Shown: positions 21,154 to 33,019, counted from the stretch's first letter. The stretch: 64,000 nt of DNA from Pyronema omphalodes (GCA_024516155.1 JAJJXM010000054.1:62001-126000), one strand, 5' to 3'. Program-made: numbers and translations. Notes: generated by a model not told the origin, from the letters alone.

Positions 21154-21651
21154 CTAAACCCATCTAATTCTAAACCGCCTCCATAAAAATGCCCCCAAAA
21201 AATCCCTACAAGCACTGTACCAGCGAACCGCAATATCAGCCATTCTCCAGATCGAAAATAGTGCAACCGCCTCTACAAATACGGAAACAAACGCCGTCCA
21301 CCATCCCGGCTCTTCATTTAGAACCAACTCAGATATAAATATCGCAATCAGGAAGCAGCTTAAAATTGACCAGAATGTTATGAATAAATACAGGAAGAGC
21401 ATCTTCTTCCTCATCTGTCTATTGTAGTCAATGTAGAGCGTACCACGAGTCCCCAGAAATACTCCGCTACCGAGGCAGCAGCTCAGGATAATAATGACGT
21501 AAAGATTGAAAGAGGCGCGGAAAATGCTGAGTGGACGTTCGGGGTCGAATGGAATGCGAGGAATTCTGGTTTCGGTTGAGTTGGTGAAGGTGGAGTTTTG
21601 GTCAGGTAGCATCGTTGCGTTTATTACGGAAGCCAGATTGGCAAATCTCAA
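21154..21651 (-). CDS. Small multi-pass membrane protein, paralog 1
   Basis: A 165-residue ORF with about four hydrophobic segments (starting at YVIIILSCCLGSGVFLG, then LFLYLFITFWSILSCFLIAI, then the FVSVFVEAVALF region) and a short N-terminal hydrophilic part with three N-linked glycosylation sequons. It shares FLxxxFxxFWxxLxxF, SEL/SEV, EExGxWTA and ExVALF with the ORF at 22894-23304, about 1.2 kb upstream on the same strand, so the two are diverged tandem duplicates. Conservation of the pair supports coding. The family is not recognised and I see no transporter or enzyme motif. Confidence 0.6.
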   Translation of the reverse strand: MRFANLASVINATMLPDQNSTFTNSTETRIPRIPFDPERPLSIFRASFNLYVIIILSCCLGSGVFLGTRGTLYIDYNRQMRKKMLFLYLFITFWSILSCFLIAIFISELVLNEEPGWWTAFVSVFVEAVALFSIWRMADIAVRWYSACRDFLGAFLWRRFRIRWV

Positions 21652-22149
21652 TCCAGAGGAGAAGGTTTGATTAACTTCTTGCTGCCGTGGTTTCTTGTTC
21701 CCGTGACGATTTCGGTTTGCAAAAACAATTCTCTAGTGACTCGAGATTTCACGGCTGTAGTCGTACAACGTATCTGGTCCTGAACAGGCTCAGCAGATAA
21801 TCCGTCGTAAACTCTCCAAATCAATGAAAAATTGGTTGGATTGCTCGCTTGCACAAGTGCTAAGCGAGGTAAGTGTCGGTGTAAAATAGAAGCGCTGCGG
21901 ATCGCGGCCAGATGTTAATGATGTTATAGAAAGATGAGAAAATGGTAGTGAAGGGCTGTAGCACTGAATCCGGATGTCGTGGTTTGTGAAAGTCGGGGTG
22001 TGAATTGCTGTGAATAGAGATGGGTATTGAGTATTATACTTGGAGGTAGTCGGGCAGTAATGGTAGTAAAGATGGAGTCTCGACAGCAGGGGCGCGCAAG
22101 ACATGTTCTGTATTCTATTAGCATTTATATTCCGCATTGATTGAATCAC

Positions 22150-22893
22150 AAACTTGCACCTCCATCTGCACTTGCGGTTGAAACATCCCGCTTCAAATGA
22201 AACTTTGGATTATAGGTTGTTTCATAGTAGGCTAGAAGCCTTTTGGAGCACCCATAATCTGTGGCTGAGCGAGAGATATGAGTTAAGAGGTAGGTTATAC
22301 GTTATGATTCGAAGAGGCATGATAGAGAAACTAACTCAGTAAAACCATCCTGCGATGTTGATACGACGCCTTGGTAGGCTTGGTCATGAGCTAAATTAGA
22401 AAGAACTACAGTATGGAGAAGGAAATTTTCTGGCAGACTTTCAAATTATGGGGTGTTGAGATATAATCATGGAATGGCATCCGTTCCAATCAAGTTTTAA
22501 TCAATGCATAAAGTGATAGAAAAACGCGGTATACGAACTTGAAAAAGGCATTGAGATTTTTATTGCGGCTGGGGGCAAAGATATCTTCAACCAATCAATT
22601 GAACTAATTCTAACGGAGTCTTACAACCGAGAAGGCGGTGAATTTGCATCACATAATGTCGTGAAGCTATGCTAATCCCCACTTACTGCCAGTAGAACGC
22701 GAGCAGCAAGCGATGTAGCACACACACAACACAGATGCAGAAAATTCGGCTGCTTGCATATTTATCTGTCATTGGAGCTACGTACGATTCTTATGAAGTC
22801 TCATTTTTATCAATCAAACAATGCCAATGCGAATCATTATTTAAATATAACGCCGCAACCAAACCTCAAACCCCAAGCTATTCTGAATATCCC
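22150..22893. other. Spacer between the two membrane paralogs
   Basis: AT-rich sequence with no convincing open frame or repeat. It presumably includes the promoter of paralog 1 and the 3' end of paralog 2. Confidence 0.4.
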
Positions 22894-23304
22894 TCACAAC
22901 CGAGTGATCGATTGAACCCGCCAAGATCGACAAACACCAATCGCCAGATTCGTTAAAGCTGCGATGATAAACAACGCCACAAGTTCAGCACATACACACA
23001 ACACTGCAGTCCAGCAACCTAGCTCTTCTTTCATCATCACTTCCGAAAAGATCATTGCAAAAATGAATGACCCTAAAGATAGCCAGAAACTGACAAAAAC
23101 ATGTAGGAAGAGTGCCCGTGTCCATACCTGTCGAGTAAGGTCAAAGGAACCAAGGCGAGTGAATATAAAAACTGCAGTAACTACCATACAGAGTATGACG
23201 ACCATGATGTAGAAATAGGTGGGGGCATGGAAGAAGGCAAGAGAAAGGTCGGAGTAAGAACGATCGCGAGGGACCGTTAGTTGATTTGAATTGGTTGAAG
23301 TCAT
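22894..23304 (-). CDS. Small multi-pass membrane protein, paralog 2
   Basis: A 136-residue ORF with hydrophobic segments MVVILCMVVTAVFIFT, LFLHVFVSFWLSLGSFIFAM, TAVLCVCAELVALFIIA and a weaker C-terminal one. It aligns with the ORF at 21154-21651 through the central two segments and the EELGCWTA / EEPGWWTA loop. It lacks the longer N-terminal region of paralog 1. Function is unknown; localisation to a membrane is inferred. Confidence 0.6.
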   Translation of the reverse strand: MTSTNSNQLTVPRDRSYSDLSLAFFHAPTYFYIMVVILCMVVTAVFIFTRLGSFDLTRQVWTRALFLHVFVSFWLSLGSFIFAMIFSEVMMKEELGCWTAVLCVCAELVALFIIAALTNLAIGVCRSWRVQSITRL

Positions 23305-24453
23305 TGTATTCTGCGGTCGATGTAAACAATAGAGGTCAGACTGCGTATTCAGATAAGCAGAAGGATCGCAGACTTATTGACTAGGAGTACTCACACTGAG
23401 TGTGGTTTGATTTGTTCATATGTCTCTTTGCTGAAACAGGTTTTGGTGCCGTTTTCGGGGGATTAGTTTAGTTTAATACTAAACACGTAGCAACAATGAG
23501 CAGAATCGCGGTGCAAGCTGAGTCGTAAACCCGGTGTCTCAAGAGGGTACTCTGGTTGAGTCTTTGTTGCTGTGTATCGGGAGTTTGAAAGGATAGAAGT
23601 GATAAACTGCCAGAGAGTTAACCGGAAGCAGGTTACACCAGGTGTAAACAGCAGACACCAACAGTGGCGAAATGAGCACAGAGTGAGGACAGCCTCGGGT
23701 CTTGTTCTTTGGCGTGGCCAAACAGAACCACACTTTGAAAAAGAAATTCTATTGATGAAAGCGGGCCGAACTTGTCATACAAAGTGATTTTTAAAATATG
23801 AATGTTTGAGAGTGGATAAAGAAGAGCTGAAATTGCACCAGTACTCTAGACAGATATATAAAAGAAACTGAAGAACACCCAGTAAGTGCACAAAATACAG
23901 CGAACCTTCTAGAAGTGATCGCTGGAAGATCTCTCGTTCATTTACTTCATCTCGGCCACTTTCGCCGTCCGCTCTGCAGTTCACCGTACTGAGGCCTAGG
24001 GTGCATGATAAATCTATTCTCGGAGATATATTTTCCGTAGACATTACATACATTCTTATGGATGGATTATACGACTCTGATAGAGAACTGAAGGTGGAAT
24101 AGATCAATCTAGTATGATACTGCTAACGATTTAGGTACCAGATCAAGTCTTGGATTGTATATGGGGTCTATTTGAAATGATCTGTAATTAAAGTAAGCTG
24201 AATTTGTATGTCATCATGACTTGGGATTACATGCACGTACGACTTGCGGTCATTGGGGCCATGTAATCGTCAACGTTCGACCCCTGACAAATTGGACATT
24301 TCCCCGACGCATTTACTACAGCTCCAGTGTTCCATCTTCTGCTCATCTTCCTCGCTCTCATTACATCTTTCCATCCTGTCTCTAGCCACTGCATCTAGTC
24401 ACCATTCCGGAAAAATACATCACGAGTCAAAACACAATTTCTAGATTACAGAC

Positions 24454-24945
24454 ATGCGGAGCGAACGTTTGGTCCCACTCTTCATCGCAATCGTCATGAT
24501 GGCAAGTCTTGTTACAACTTTGTCTATGATGTTCAAAACAAATAACAACAAATATTCCAATCGTTCTGGACGCTACTACAATGGCATAGATCTCAGTAAC
24601 ATACACCTGCCTGACCTATTACAGGAAGTCTACTGACCATATCACAGAACTACCTAAAAACTATTTTAAACCGTTTAAAAGTAAGACATGCGATATTTTC
24701 TGCTGGCTTAGGTGGAAGAAGCATCTTGAGGGACTTGATACATTCCGATTGATCGAGGAGCAGATCCAAAAGGATGAGCAACTTGTGAAATGGACACAAA
24801 AGCAGTACCAGATGACGGGACAGAGCGCTCGGGTGTTGGAGTCTGATTGTGGATACGTATTGGAGGGTTCTGCTTTCAAGAAAGTACCAACCAAGGAGGT
24901 CATCTTCGGCATTGCTGGAGTTGCGGTCTGCATGTTGGCCTTATA
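24454..24945 (+). CDS. Candidate small membrane protein, splice structure uncertain
   Basis: The first frame starts MRSERLVPLFIAIVMMASL, a typical signal anchor. A second frame is open from about 24626 to the TAA at 24943-24945. It reads KSTDHITELPKNYFKPF, then WKKHLEGLDTFRLIEEQIQK, and ends with the hydrophobic EVIFGIAGVAVCMLAL. A good acceptor (CTGACCTATTACAG, ending at 24625) precedes the second frame. The only phase-compatible donor I find is a weak GTCTAT near 24522, so the junction is tentative. Two terminal hydrophobic segments resemble a secreted or GPI-type layout. Unrecognised. Confidence 0.35.
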
Positions 24946-25477
24946 AGCTGTCATCAACTAGATGAGAGGTAGCGAGACGCACAGAGGCCTTACATTTGTA
25001 GTGGCAGTATCGCAGATGTTATGATTAACAATGGTACGATATTTCAATAAAATGGTGGATATTTAGGGTGGCCTTCAAGTAAAACTTCCAATCGTGTGTG
25101 TCTGTATCGGCGGTGATCAAACATCAGTCTTCATAACATATCACCGACCCGCGTAGCTATTGGCCAACGAAGCACCCAAATATAAAGTGCTGCTTGATCA
25201 ATAATGGCATCTGACCAGAGATCCTCATCCTTTTCGTACTTTTTTTTCTGTCACTATTCTGATCATGTTTCTGTGACACGTAAGGTTTTCCATAAGCGGT
25301 TGATGAAGAGTCACAGAGCGTTGAGTTGCTTTCAATCTCATGTTTATTCTTGTGTCTACAGCGGGGTTAAACATAACACCAATCTAGTAATGCCTGACAA
25401 ACCCTATCACCACTTGACATCCACCATTCCATCCTCCACCTGCTCGTCTCCTCGTCTACTACGCAAAGCCGATCACA

Positions 25478-26002
25478 ATGCAGCCACCATTTTCCCCAGC
25501 TTTTTCTCTCATTCTTCTATCCTCTGCATTACTTGCCAGAGGATACCCCGCGGAGCCCTCTACCACTCATGTGAAAATGCGGGGCAACCCAACTGGTCCG
25601 TTCTCTCAACCACTTTACCGCTCGCAGCACTAATAAGCCCCAGTAACAGCCGATGCCTCGCCATTCCCACGAAGTAACTCTACTCGTCCTGACCTCTGGT
25701 GCAATCATTCTGCACGTACGACGTCCGAGCAAAGCTGGTGTGACCACCCGGCTCACCTTAAACCCGACGAAGACCAGCCGAAAGTGGGATTACTTCTCCC
25801 GGTCGCGACTACAACAGGCAAACTTGGCTTGCCAATCCCATTAGGCGAAGGGGGATGTGCTGTTTGTATTACTAGCACTGCTCCTTTCAAGCCCAAGGAG
25901 GCCTCTGATGCTGGGCCGGTTAGCGGTGGCATCACGACGACTTCTAGAATGGCTTGGGTTGTTATTGCGGTGCTTGTGACTGCGTTAAATAGCATGTTGT
26001 AA
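25478..26002 (+). CDS. Putative GPI-anchored or secreted small protein
   Basis: Exon 1 (25478-25595) and exon 2 (25644-26002) join across a 48-bp intron (GTCCGT, branch CACTAATAAG, acceptor CCCCAG) to give 158 residues. The N terminus (AFSLILLSSALLA) is a signal peptide. The middle is Thr/Ser/Pro-rich with four cysteines (LWCNH, SWCDH, GGCAVC) and N-glycosylation sites. The C terminus GGITTTSRMAWVVIAVLV... is a short hydrophilic spacer followed by a hydrophobic tail, the layout of a GPI signal. Exon 2 is in a frame that a plain ORF scan would start elsewhere; an in-frame TAA TAA just upstream is removed by the intron. A cell-wall or surface role is inferred. Confidence 0.6.
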
Positions 26003-26956
26003 TGCAAGTAAACGTCTGACTCTGCAGATGTGGTGGCTTGTATGTAGCGGTTGACGAACATAAGGATAGATACTATCCTAAGAATTCAATGGTGGATATA
26101 CTTGTAAGGATACTTCTACTCGGAGATATACGTCGAATGTCTAGAATTATTCCAGATCTAGTGCTACCAGAATCTATTACAATGAAATAGTTGGCTTTGA
26201 AGTGACATGACGTTTTATTACAGAGATTTTTTCGGGCGTCCAAATAGCAAATCCGTTGTAAAACTTTGAATGGCTATATGTACATATTATTTCATTAATT
26301 TGGGCTTTGCGGATCTTGCCCTGCTCATCATTAACAGTTTCTTGGATATATACCTACCTAATAGTTTCCTTCAGCTTCAACATCACAAGGTATATTAGCA
26401 CTGACTATAATTTAAAAATTATACTTCGCATAGCGAAACGTACGGCAAGAAGCTTCAAGATCATGCATTATGACTCCTATCACGTGCTGTGGTTAGGGCT
26501 GGAGAGTCATATCGCACAGCCGAAACCAGATAGACGCGAAAGAAATCATATTCCAACATCCAATGATATTGCAACGTGAAAGGCATAAGAAATATGAAGA
26601 AGTAAATACTGCGCTTAAAGATACCCGTGCTGCTTTTATTTGCTGACTGTAATAGCAAAAAACCAAAGTGTGCCCGCAAAACGCCATCCATGTAACCCCT
26701 TCTATGCATTATTCATGCTCCCAATATACTACCAGTCACCCTCCAAAGTTGCTTATCCAGACTGCATCGCTTTTATTAGTCCACTGCCACTTCAAACAAA
26801 GCCAGATCGTGCCCAAAAAACGCCATCCATGTAACCCTTCTATACACTGTTCACGCTTCCAAAGTACTACCTCCAACCTCCAACCTCCAACATAGCTCGT
26901 CCAGTACCTTCTTCCCTGCCTTCAGATTGATCCTGTTAATCCCGTACCTAAATCTT
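26003..26956. other. Intergenic, with a short tandem duplication
   Basis: Mostly AT-rich without a supported gene. Two similar stretches (about 26662-26745 and 26800-26880) share GCCATCCATGTAACCC, TTCTAT(G/A)CA and a TACTACC word. They are followed by three CCAACCTC units near 26870-26890. Confidence 0.5.
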
Positions 26957-27421
26957 CTACTTCGTATCATTCCGTCTCATCCATCTCTTCAGCAACCCAC
27001 TATTAGTCAGTACCTCCAAAGCAACCATATTTTCCTCCCTAAATGCCCTGACAGTTTTCTCTTCCTCCAAGACTTTCCTCCGGATTTCCTTCTTACTCAA
27101 AGATTTTACTTCATTATATCCATAAGGGCCCGCGATATGTCCCGTTTTCTCATTGACGCTATAAGCTTTCCCTTCACACCTGTCCGCTAGTTGAATTGAT
27201 ATGGTGTCGATCATGATACGGCCATTATGGACCGGTTCTAGCTCGCGCTCCAGGAAAAGAAGTTCAGAGGGAAGTTCTGGAAACGCTGGCTTGTAGGTGT
27301 CTGACTTGAGGGCGATTGGGTTGAGGATGATGGGGTTGAGAGCGAGTTGTTTGATGGTCGTACATAAGCCGCCGAATACTAGCAGGAGAAAAACGAAAAG
27401 CGCGAGGGTGTTGCTCAACAT
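26957..27421 (-). CDS. Putative single-pass membrane or secreted protein
   Basis: The ORF is open from 27487. I prefer the ATG at 27421, which puts a hydrophobic stretch (TLALFVFLLLVFGGLCTTI) at the N terminus; the product is then 154 residues. The rest is soluble and charged: PELPSELLFLERELEPV, IAGPYGYNEVKSLSKKEIRR, and a predicted helical end (KVLEEEKTVRAFREENMVAL). No family is recognised. The organised hydrophobic-then-charged layout and good length support coding moderately. Confidence 0.45.
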   Translation of the reverse strand: MLSNTLALFVFLLLVFGGLCTTIKQLALNPIILNPIALKSDTYKPAFPELPSELLFLERELEPVHNGRIMIDTISIQLADRCEGKAYSVNEKTGHIAGPYGYNEVKSLSKKEIRRKVLEEEKTVRAFREENMVALEVLTNSGLLKRWMRRNDTK

Positions 27422-27487
27422 AATTTCGGGTATTGTAGCGTTATCGATTTGGTGATAGGAACTGAGTTGGTGTGTTTGTGTTACCAA

Positions 27488-29329
27488 TTAAGGCGCGTTA
27501 GAAGCGTGGTAGGCGCGGTGGATATTTCCTGTTGAGCGTAGGTGCAAGGAATTGTGAGCGATTGATATCCTCAGTATTGGGTGTTCACTTCAGTCCCGGG
27601 TACACGTATTTGTGAGACAGAAAGTGACAATCTGGTCCCGAATATCGATGTCGAAGATAGATGTTTGTGATAATATTAGCTGACCGCTTGTTGCAACAGG
27701 AAGTTATATGCTGCTGGATATTCTGTCAATTCGGAATAGAAAAGGTCGCAATGCAAGCACATAGTATTTGGATTCCACCAATGCACTCGGGGATTGAAAA
27801 TTACAATCCCTATTGATGTATGATTCATATACTTTTGCCGGGTATAACTTGAAATAAGCCTTTCCGTAAGTCGGATTGATTAACAGGAGCGTGTGATGAA
27901 TTCGGGGTGCACGTGGACTGCAGGATATGTCGTAGGTGGACTCGGTCCAGAGTGAAGGTTTGTGTAAAAAGTGTAAAACTGTGCTTTAATCTAGCGCAAT
28001 CCGGATAAAAAGTACTTCAGGGTTGAATGGGATTTATGAACCCCGTCGGAGATTGATATTTGTTGTGATGTGTGGTGTGTTTGTACATTCTGTGCAGCTT
28101 ATATATTGGAACGTCGCCACGGCAACGACGACGGCAGACGCGCGGTATGTGAAGTGCGCTTAGGTTCGGGCTAGCGCTGCCTTGTTTTCGTGGAGGCAGT
28201 CTTGCAGGGGATCAAAAGTTGCTTCGCCGCGAGGTTTTTCAAACAGTCGTTGGAAGAGACGCGACCATGAGCGCGTTGTTGTGTTGATTAATCTCGACTT
28301 CCACAATTGGTAACGAAATTGAGGCTCTGCGATATCCCAAGGCAACCACTTGCGCGCGCTCATAACGTGCTCGGCTCTGCGCATGCATAATGTTACGGCT
28401 GGCCAGTGATGCCCATGCATCAGATTTACCCACCCGACAAATGAGCAGAAGGAGAAGTAATTCATGATTCCATCATTTTAAATTTTTAATTATGGACTCC
28501 TTTGTAAAATATTGCATGTGGTCAAACTCTGCCACCTCCGGATCCTGTTAGGCTGGCTCGGTAACTAAGAACAATGAATAAAACATGCCAAGACTTCGAG
28601 ATAATGCCTTTTAAACCCAACGATAATATTCTTGAATGTTCATTGTGGACGCAGGGGTTACTGTCAATATAAAGTACTGGAGTATTATTGAATTCCACTA
28701 TTTTAATTGCATGAATTGTGTATGTCACGCACATGTTTTGTTGAACCGACACATCTGATGATAGGCGTTTCACCACACCCGGTAACATTTTGGCATTCAA
28801 AAATTGGGAGGTTTTACCCACGAATGCCATTCTCCTCTGAAACCTTGTCTGTGTTAAATCTTCGCACTTATTTATGTAGCCTTCATTTGGAGCTACTACT
28901 AACATTTATGTGCCAAACATGCTCTACTGGTCTTCAAAAACCATTATATCATTCAAAGGTGCAGGTAGATTAACCATGGCAGATGTAATCATGAAGATAT
29001 AAAGGTCAACTATTGCTTGAAACTTCTGTTTCAACCCTTCATGTATTATATTGTTTATATTATAGTAACGGATCGTCATTGATAAAGAAATCTCGGTAGA
29101 AAGTTTCTGATAAAATCAAGAACCAGTATTAAAGCATCTGAAAAAAATCTAGTTTCAAAGTTAGTCCATCTGTCATGACACTGTGGACGATAAATAATTA
29201 TTATCAAATAATGTACCACCACAATATTGCAAGACTGTTAATTTAAATAAGAGTACAAGAACATGATTCATGCGTCGGCCCGAACAAAATCAAGTGAACA
29301 TGCAGATTATCTAACATCAAGTTGCTGAC
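27488..29329. other. Gene-poor spacer
   Basis: Mostly without recognisable genes. It includes a 101-codon minus-strand ORF (listed separately) and a 127-codon minus-strand ORF at 28522-28905 that has no family resemblance and that I leave uncalled. Confidence 0.4.
28160..28465 (-). CDS. Hypothetical protein, 101 aa, weak support
   Basis: The ORF has a Trp-rich composition and phrases such as WLPWDIAEPQFRYQLWKSR and WSRLFQRLFEKPRGEATFDP. The residue mix looks more protein-like than the surrounding random frames, and local GC is higher than in its flanks. There is no homolog in the window, no signal peptide and no recognised domain. It could be an exon or fragment of a larger decayed gene. Confidence 0.25.
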   Translation of the reverse strand: MNYFSFCSFVGWVNLMHGHHWPAVTLCMRRAEHVMSARKWLPWDIAEPQFRYQLWKSRLINTTTRSWSRLFQRLFEKPRGEATFDPLQDCLHENKAALART

Positions 29330-29737
29330 TTATGTCTGATCTTCCGAACGTGATCCCGGAGGATGACCCGCAGCTGAAACATTTTCGCTTGACGGTGATT
29401 GTGGAATCTCTGTAAGCGAATTGCTGAACGCATTTTCGGGGGAAACGGTGGTGTTGGGCAATTCTGACATAGCTCCAGGAACCAAGGTAACCATCCTCCC
29501 GTACTTCAAGCCCAGAACAATTGCTAGCACTGAAACCAAAAGACCGGCTACTCCGAGGATGACGCTAGTGAACCCATCGTAGGTGAGATGTTGGGGGCTT
29601 TGGGTTTCAGGGGATACGATGGTTTCGTTGCTGACGACGTCATTGACAGTGTAAGTGGTTTTCGAAATCGGATTCGTAGACACCGGAAAGGCATAAAGAA
29701 GAAGGAAAAAGAATATCGAGACAGTAGATTGTTTCAT
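29330..29737 (-). CDS. Putative small type I membrane protein
   Basis: The ORF is open from 29851, but the ATG at 29737 starts a signal peptide (MKQSTVSIFFFLLLYAFPVS). A short Thr/Asn-rich lumenal part with N-glycosylation sites, a transmembrane segment (SVILGVAGLLVSVLAIVLGL) and a Ser/Pro/Glu-rich cytosolic tail follow, 135 residues in all. This is the layout of a small single-pass surface or secretory-pathway protein. No family is recognised. It lies at the end of a 9-kb run of small secreted or membrane candidates. Confidence 0.5.
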   Translation of the reverse strand: MKQSTVSIFFFLLLYAFPVSTNPISKTTYTVNDVVSNETIVSPETQSPQHLTYDGFTSVILGVAGLLVSVLAIVLGLKYGRMVTLVPGAMSELPNTTVSPENAFSNSLTEIPQSPSSENVSAAGHPPGSRSEDQT

Positions 29738-29851
29738 GCCGTTTATGTCGATTAGCGTGATGTTGTCGGCTTCTTGGATAACTGAATGCTCGTTAGCGGT
29801 CTTATATGTAGGGGAAAGAGAAGAAGTAGAAACAAAGGTAACTGTGCCCAT

Positions 29852-32362
29852 CTGGAGGTTTAGACGTTGAAGCTATCACATGCTGTATGGCCCGAAAGAT
29901 TGTTCAAAGTGGAAGCCTCCAATACCAGAACACCAAGGTCTTTGCTCGTGACGATTCCCTCATCTTTAACACTACCCCCACTATGACGGTCGAGTATTCA
30001 TCCGCTCAACAACTGTAGTAGAGAACATGATGTTGCCGTTAGTAGCTTGTTACTTGTTAATCGAAGACCTCATTATTGACTCATAAGTTAACTCGGTAGG
30101 GCAAGACATTCTGACTCTCAGGAGGCTCGAAATAATTGCAGGATAGAAGCAGCTAGAATACGGCTGTGCCAAAGTGGAAATCAAGATTCCTCAATAAGTA
30201 ACCCATATGATGCATAACCTCAGGTGGTTCGAAGGAGAAAATAGAATCTCTTCGACGATCTCTTACAGTAAAGATATTCGATGTGTTTCGATATGACGAT
30301 CTACCCCACCGTTTTAGGGCTGAATGGATGTCCGGGGCGGCCGTGTAGCAACTATGATCATAGGGAATGGTTATGTGATCGGCTTTTGTGTTTGTGAAGA
30401 ATTATACCTGGGTTCATTTCAATGTGGGCTAACTGACCGCCGGTGCGCGGGAGAAATCCGTTGAACTTGGTTGCCTTCTGGGGAACTTCGCTTTAGTGTG
30501 CTGAGTGGATGAAGTTGGGGTACACTCGCCAGTACGCTGCCGCGATAGAGGAAACTGCTGAGTCAGAACTAGAAAGGAGTTTGGAATTGTAAAATAAAAT
30601 GCGTGGGGTAAGGCTAAGAAGGCTGAAGTGCCGGTTCGTATATTGCTTCCATGAGTTTCTATTTTCTAGTCGGCGGAGAGGGGGGCGTCACACTCAAGTA
30701 ACAACGAGGAAAAGAACTATTGACGCAGCGGTGAACGGGGAATTCGCAATTCTCTTATATCAGTGAGGCGAAGTTATTTGAGCGGTTCGGATTGGAGTAA
30801 GTGCCTGCGGGGCTGAAACCCAACCCGTGCACGATGATGTCACATTGGATACTGCATAGACAAATACATGGTATCCTACATAAGTACAGACATATATGGC
30901 GACACCGTATGCTCCGGGTTACACTGAAAGTGCAAAGATTGAGATGAACCCGCGACTATCGATAAAAAAAAGAGAAGGAAGATGCGTCAATATGTATCGT
31001 TATGTCGATTAATGAACCCTGAAAATAGTAGAGAAATAACAGGAACAATTCCACTGTCATGCATGGGCTCCACTGGCCTCGATCAGCGTTTGATTGAATA
31101 AATAGATAAGTATCCCGATGTATCTATGACGACAACTCTAACCAACGGACACAACAGCCCGTCCGCGCTGTTTAGATCAAGAAGACGTTGCCTAAACTAC
31201 GTACACTAGTACTGTGATTCCCGTTAACACAGTAAATTATGGGTTTTCGTTGATTTCGGTGTTCTGGTGGGCGGCACTTCCTAGAAGACTAGAAGTGCCG
31301 ACGGTTGATGAGCATACGAGTGACCGTGAGTGGTGCATTAGCACCACCTTGGCGAGAGTACCATTGAGTGCCCCTGATACATATGTGGTTCCAAGGTACT
31401 GTCCCCTAGGTTACCGTGGACTACCTGGATTTAAACGCGAAACTGATGATGTCACTCGAATAAGATAAAATAGATGCGTAAGGCTCGTTGATCGCGTAAC
31501 TGAGGCCAAGGATAATTCTGGCGCTTGGTTATTTCACTAGATGCGTCCAACTTTTGTCCCTGTATCTGTGTAAATGCAAGATAACTTCCTTTCATGAATC
31601 ACCAAATATCTTTCAACGATCCAGGTTAACATTATCCATCACAGAGCTTTTCGAACATCACTATTATCTAGAAAACCTCTAAAATGATCGTTGTTACGCT
31701 GCTATGTCCGAACATACGCGGTACAGCGTACTGAAGTAACTCCCCGGGTACATGATTTGGAGGGTTACCTGTTGGCCATAGATCCACGCCAGAAAATACA
31801 CTAGAAAGTTCAAGTAACGCAAAATGCTTTCTTTAGGCATTTTTCAAGTAGCGTTATGCTTCAGTGCATTTTAACTGACGCTCTTGCTATCACACGATAT
31901 TTGAAGTTTACTACACACTATCAATTCCTCGCCGTACTTACATCTATTTAGTAGACGATGAGCCGCGTGGTCAACATCCAAAATTCGTCATGAAAGTCAG
32001 CGGCCGAGTGAGGCAGTACTGCGGAATAATTGGGAAATTATATCTCAATGATAATGTCTTACAAGTTGCACCAATTCATTCTCTTGAAGTTCAGGGCATG
32101 AGATATTTCGTTTCGCGATCCGAGATTGAAGTTTCATCATATAGACAAGCTTGTCCTCACGTGAGCATCAATGTATCGAGCATTAGATTTGGGCGTCATC
32201 CGGCGATATCACGTGCATTGACGTCATACCTGGCGATGTGGCGTCTCACGAAAAAAGTACATTTGATCAGTGTAAACTTCAACTTGCAGAAATACATACA
32301 TATATATGTGTTGTCTTTGGTTTCGCATATCATATATTGAAATGGAAGTGATAGTTCACGGC
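29852..32362. other. Gene-poor region upstream of the hAT-like MITE
   Basis: No supported gene. ORFs at 31214-31468 (84 aa) and 31990-32340 (116 aa) lack recognisable features. An inverted pair of near-identical words occurs at 31266-31305 (GGCACTTCCTAGAAGACTAG, then GAAGTGCC). Confidence 0.4.
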
Positions 32363-32895
32363 TAGGGATGCACACAAGACGAGACGAGACGAGAACGCCA
32401 TTGGGCTCGAGACGTGTCGCCTCGTGGGATTTCAGTCTCGTTAGTCTCGAGACCTCGAGACTTTAGGCGGAAAAAATATTTCATAAAACTAAAAGTGGAG
32501 CAACAATTCTGCAGTATATTATCTGCCCCAATAATTATGCTCTTCCTCCCCGAATGCCTCCTAATACTCAGACTCAGGTAGTCAATTCTAGCTCTTGATG
32601 AGCAACACGTACTGCCGAAGACGTTTTACTATGAAGTCGATTCTTACACTTGGTAACAGATTTACCTGGAAGAGTAATTAGCGGAGTAGGAAAAAATACA
32701 CATCTAAATTGATTTGGCATATTTTTGCCCTATAGAGTATAGAATCTACAAGTCTCGAAAAATCTCGAGCTTATCTCGAGCTTTTGAAAAAAAAAAAGTC
32801 TCGACACGTCTCTTCTCGTGGAAATCTAGTCTCGTCAGTCTCGAGACTGAAGCTCGAACTCTTGTCTCGAGCCGCTCGTCTTGTGTGCATCCTTA
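32363..32895. mobile_element. Non-autonomous hAT-like MITE with 8-bp target duplication
   Basis: The 533-bp element begins TAGGGATGCACACAAGACGAG, and its reverse complement begins TAAGGATGCACACAAGACGAG. Direct 8-bp repeats TTCACGGC flank it (32355-32362 and 32896-32903). An 8-bp duplication and TAG/CAG-type ends fit the hAT superfamily. Beyond the terminal repeat, subterminal sequence is full of GTCTCGAGAC/CTCGAG words in both orientations. There is no transposase; the centre is AT-rich. Confidence 0.85.
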
Positions 32896-33019
32896 TTCAC
32901 GGCAGACATAGGTGTGGAAGACTTGATACCAAGAGTGAAACCCGGATTCACTTTCTTCAGAACTGATTTTTTCGCTTTTAGTTCCCTGTATCTCTTAATG
33001 CGCACATGCGTTGAATGCA

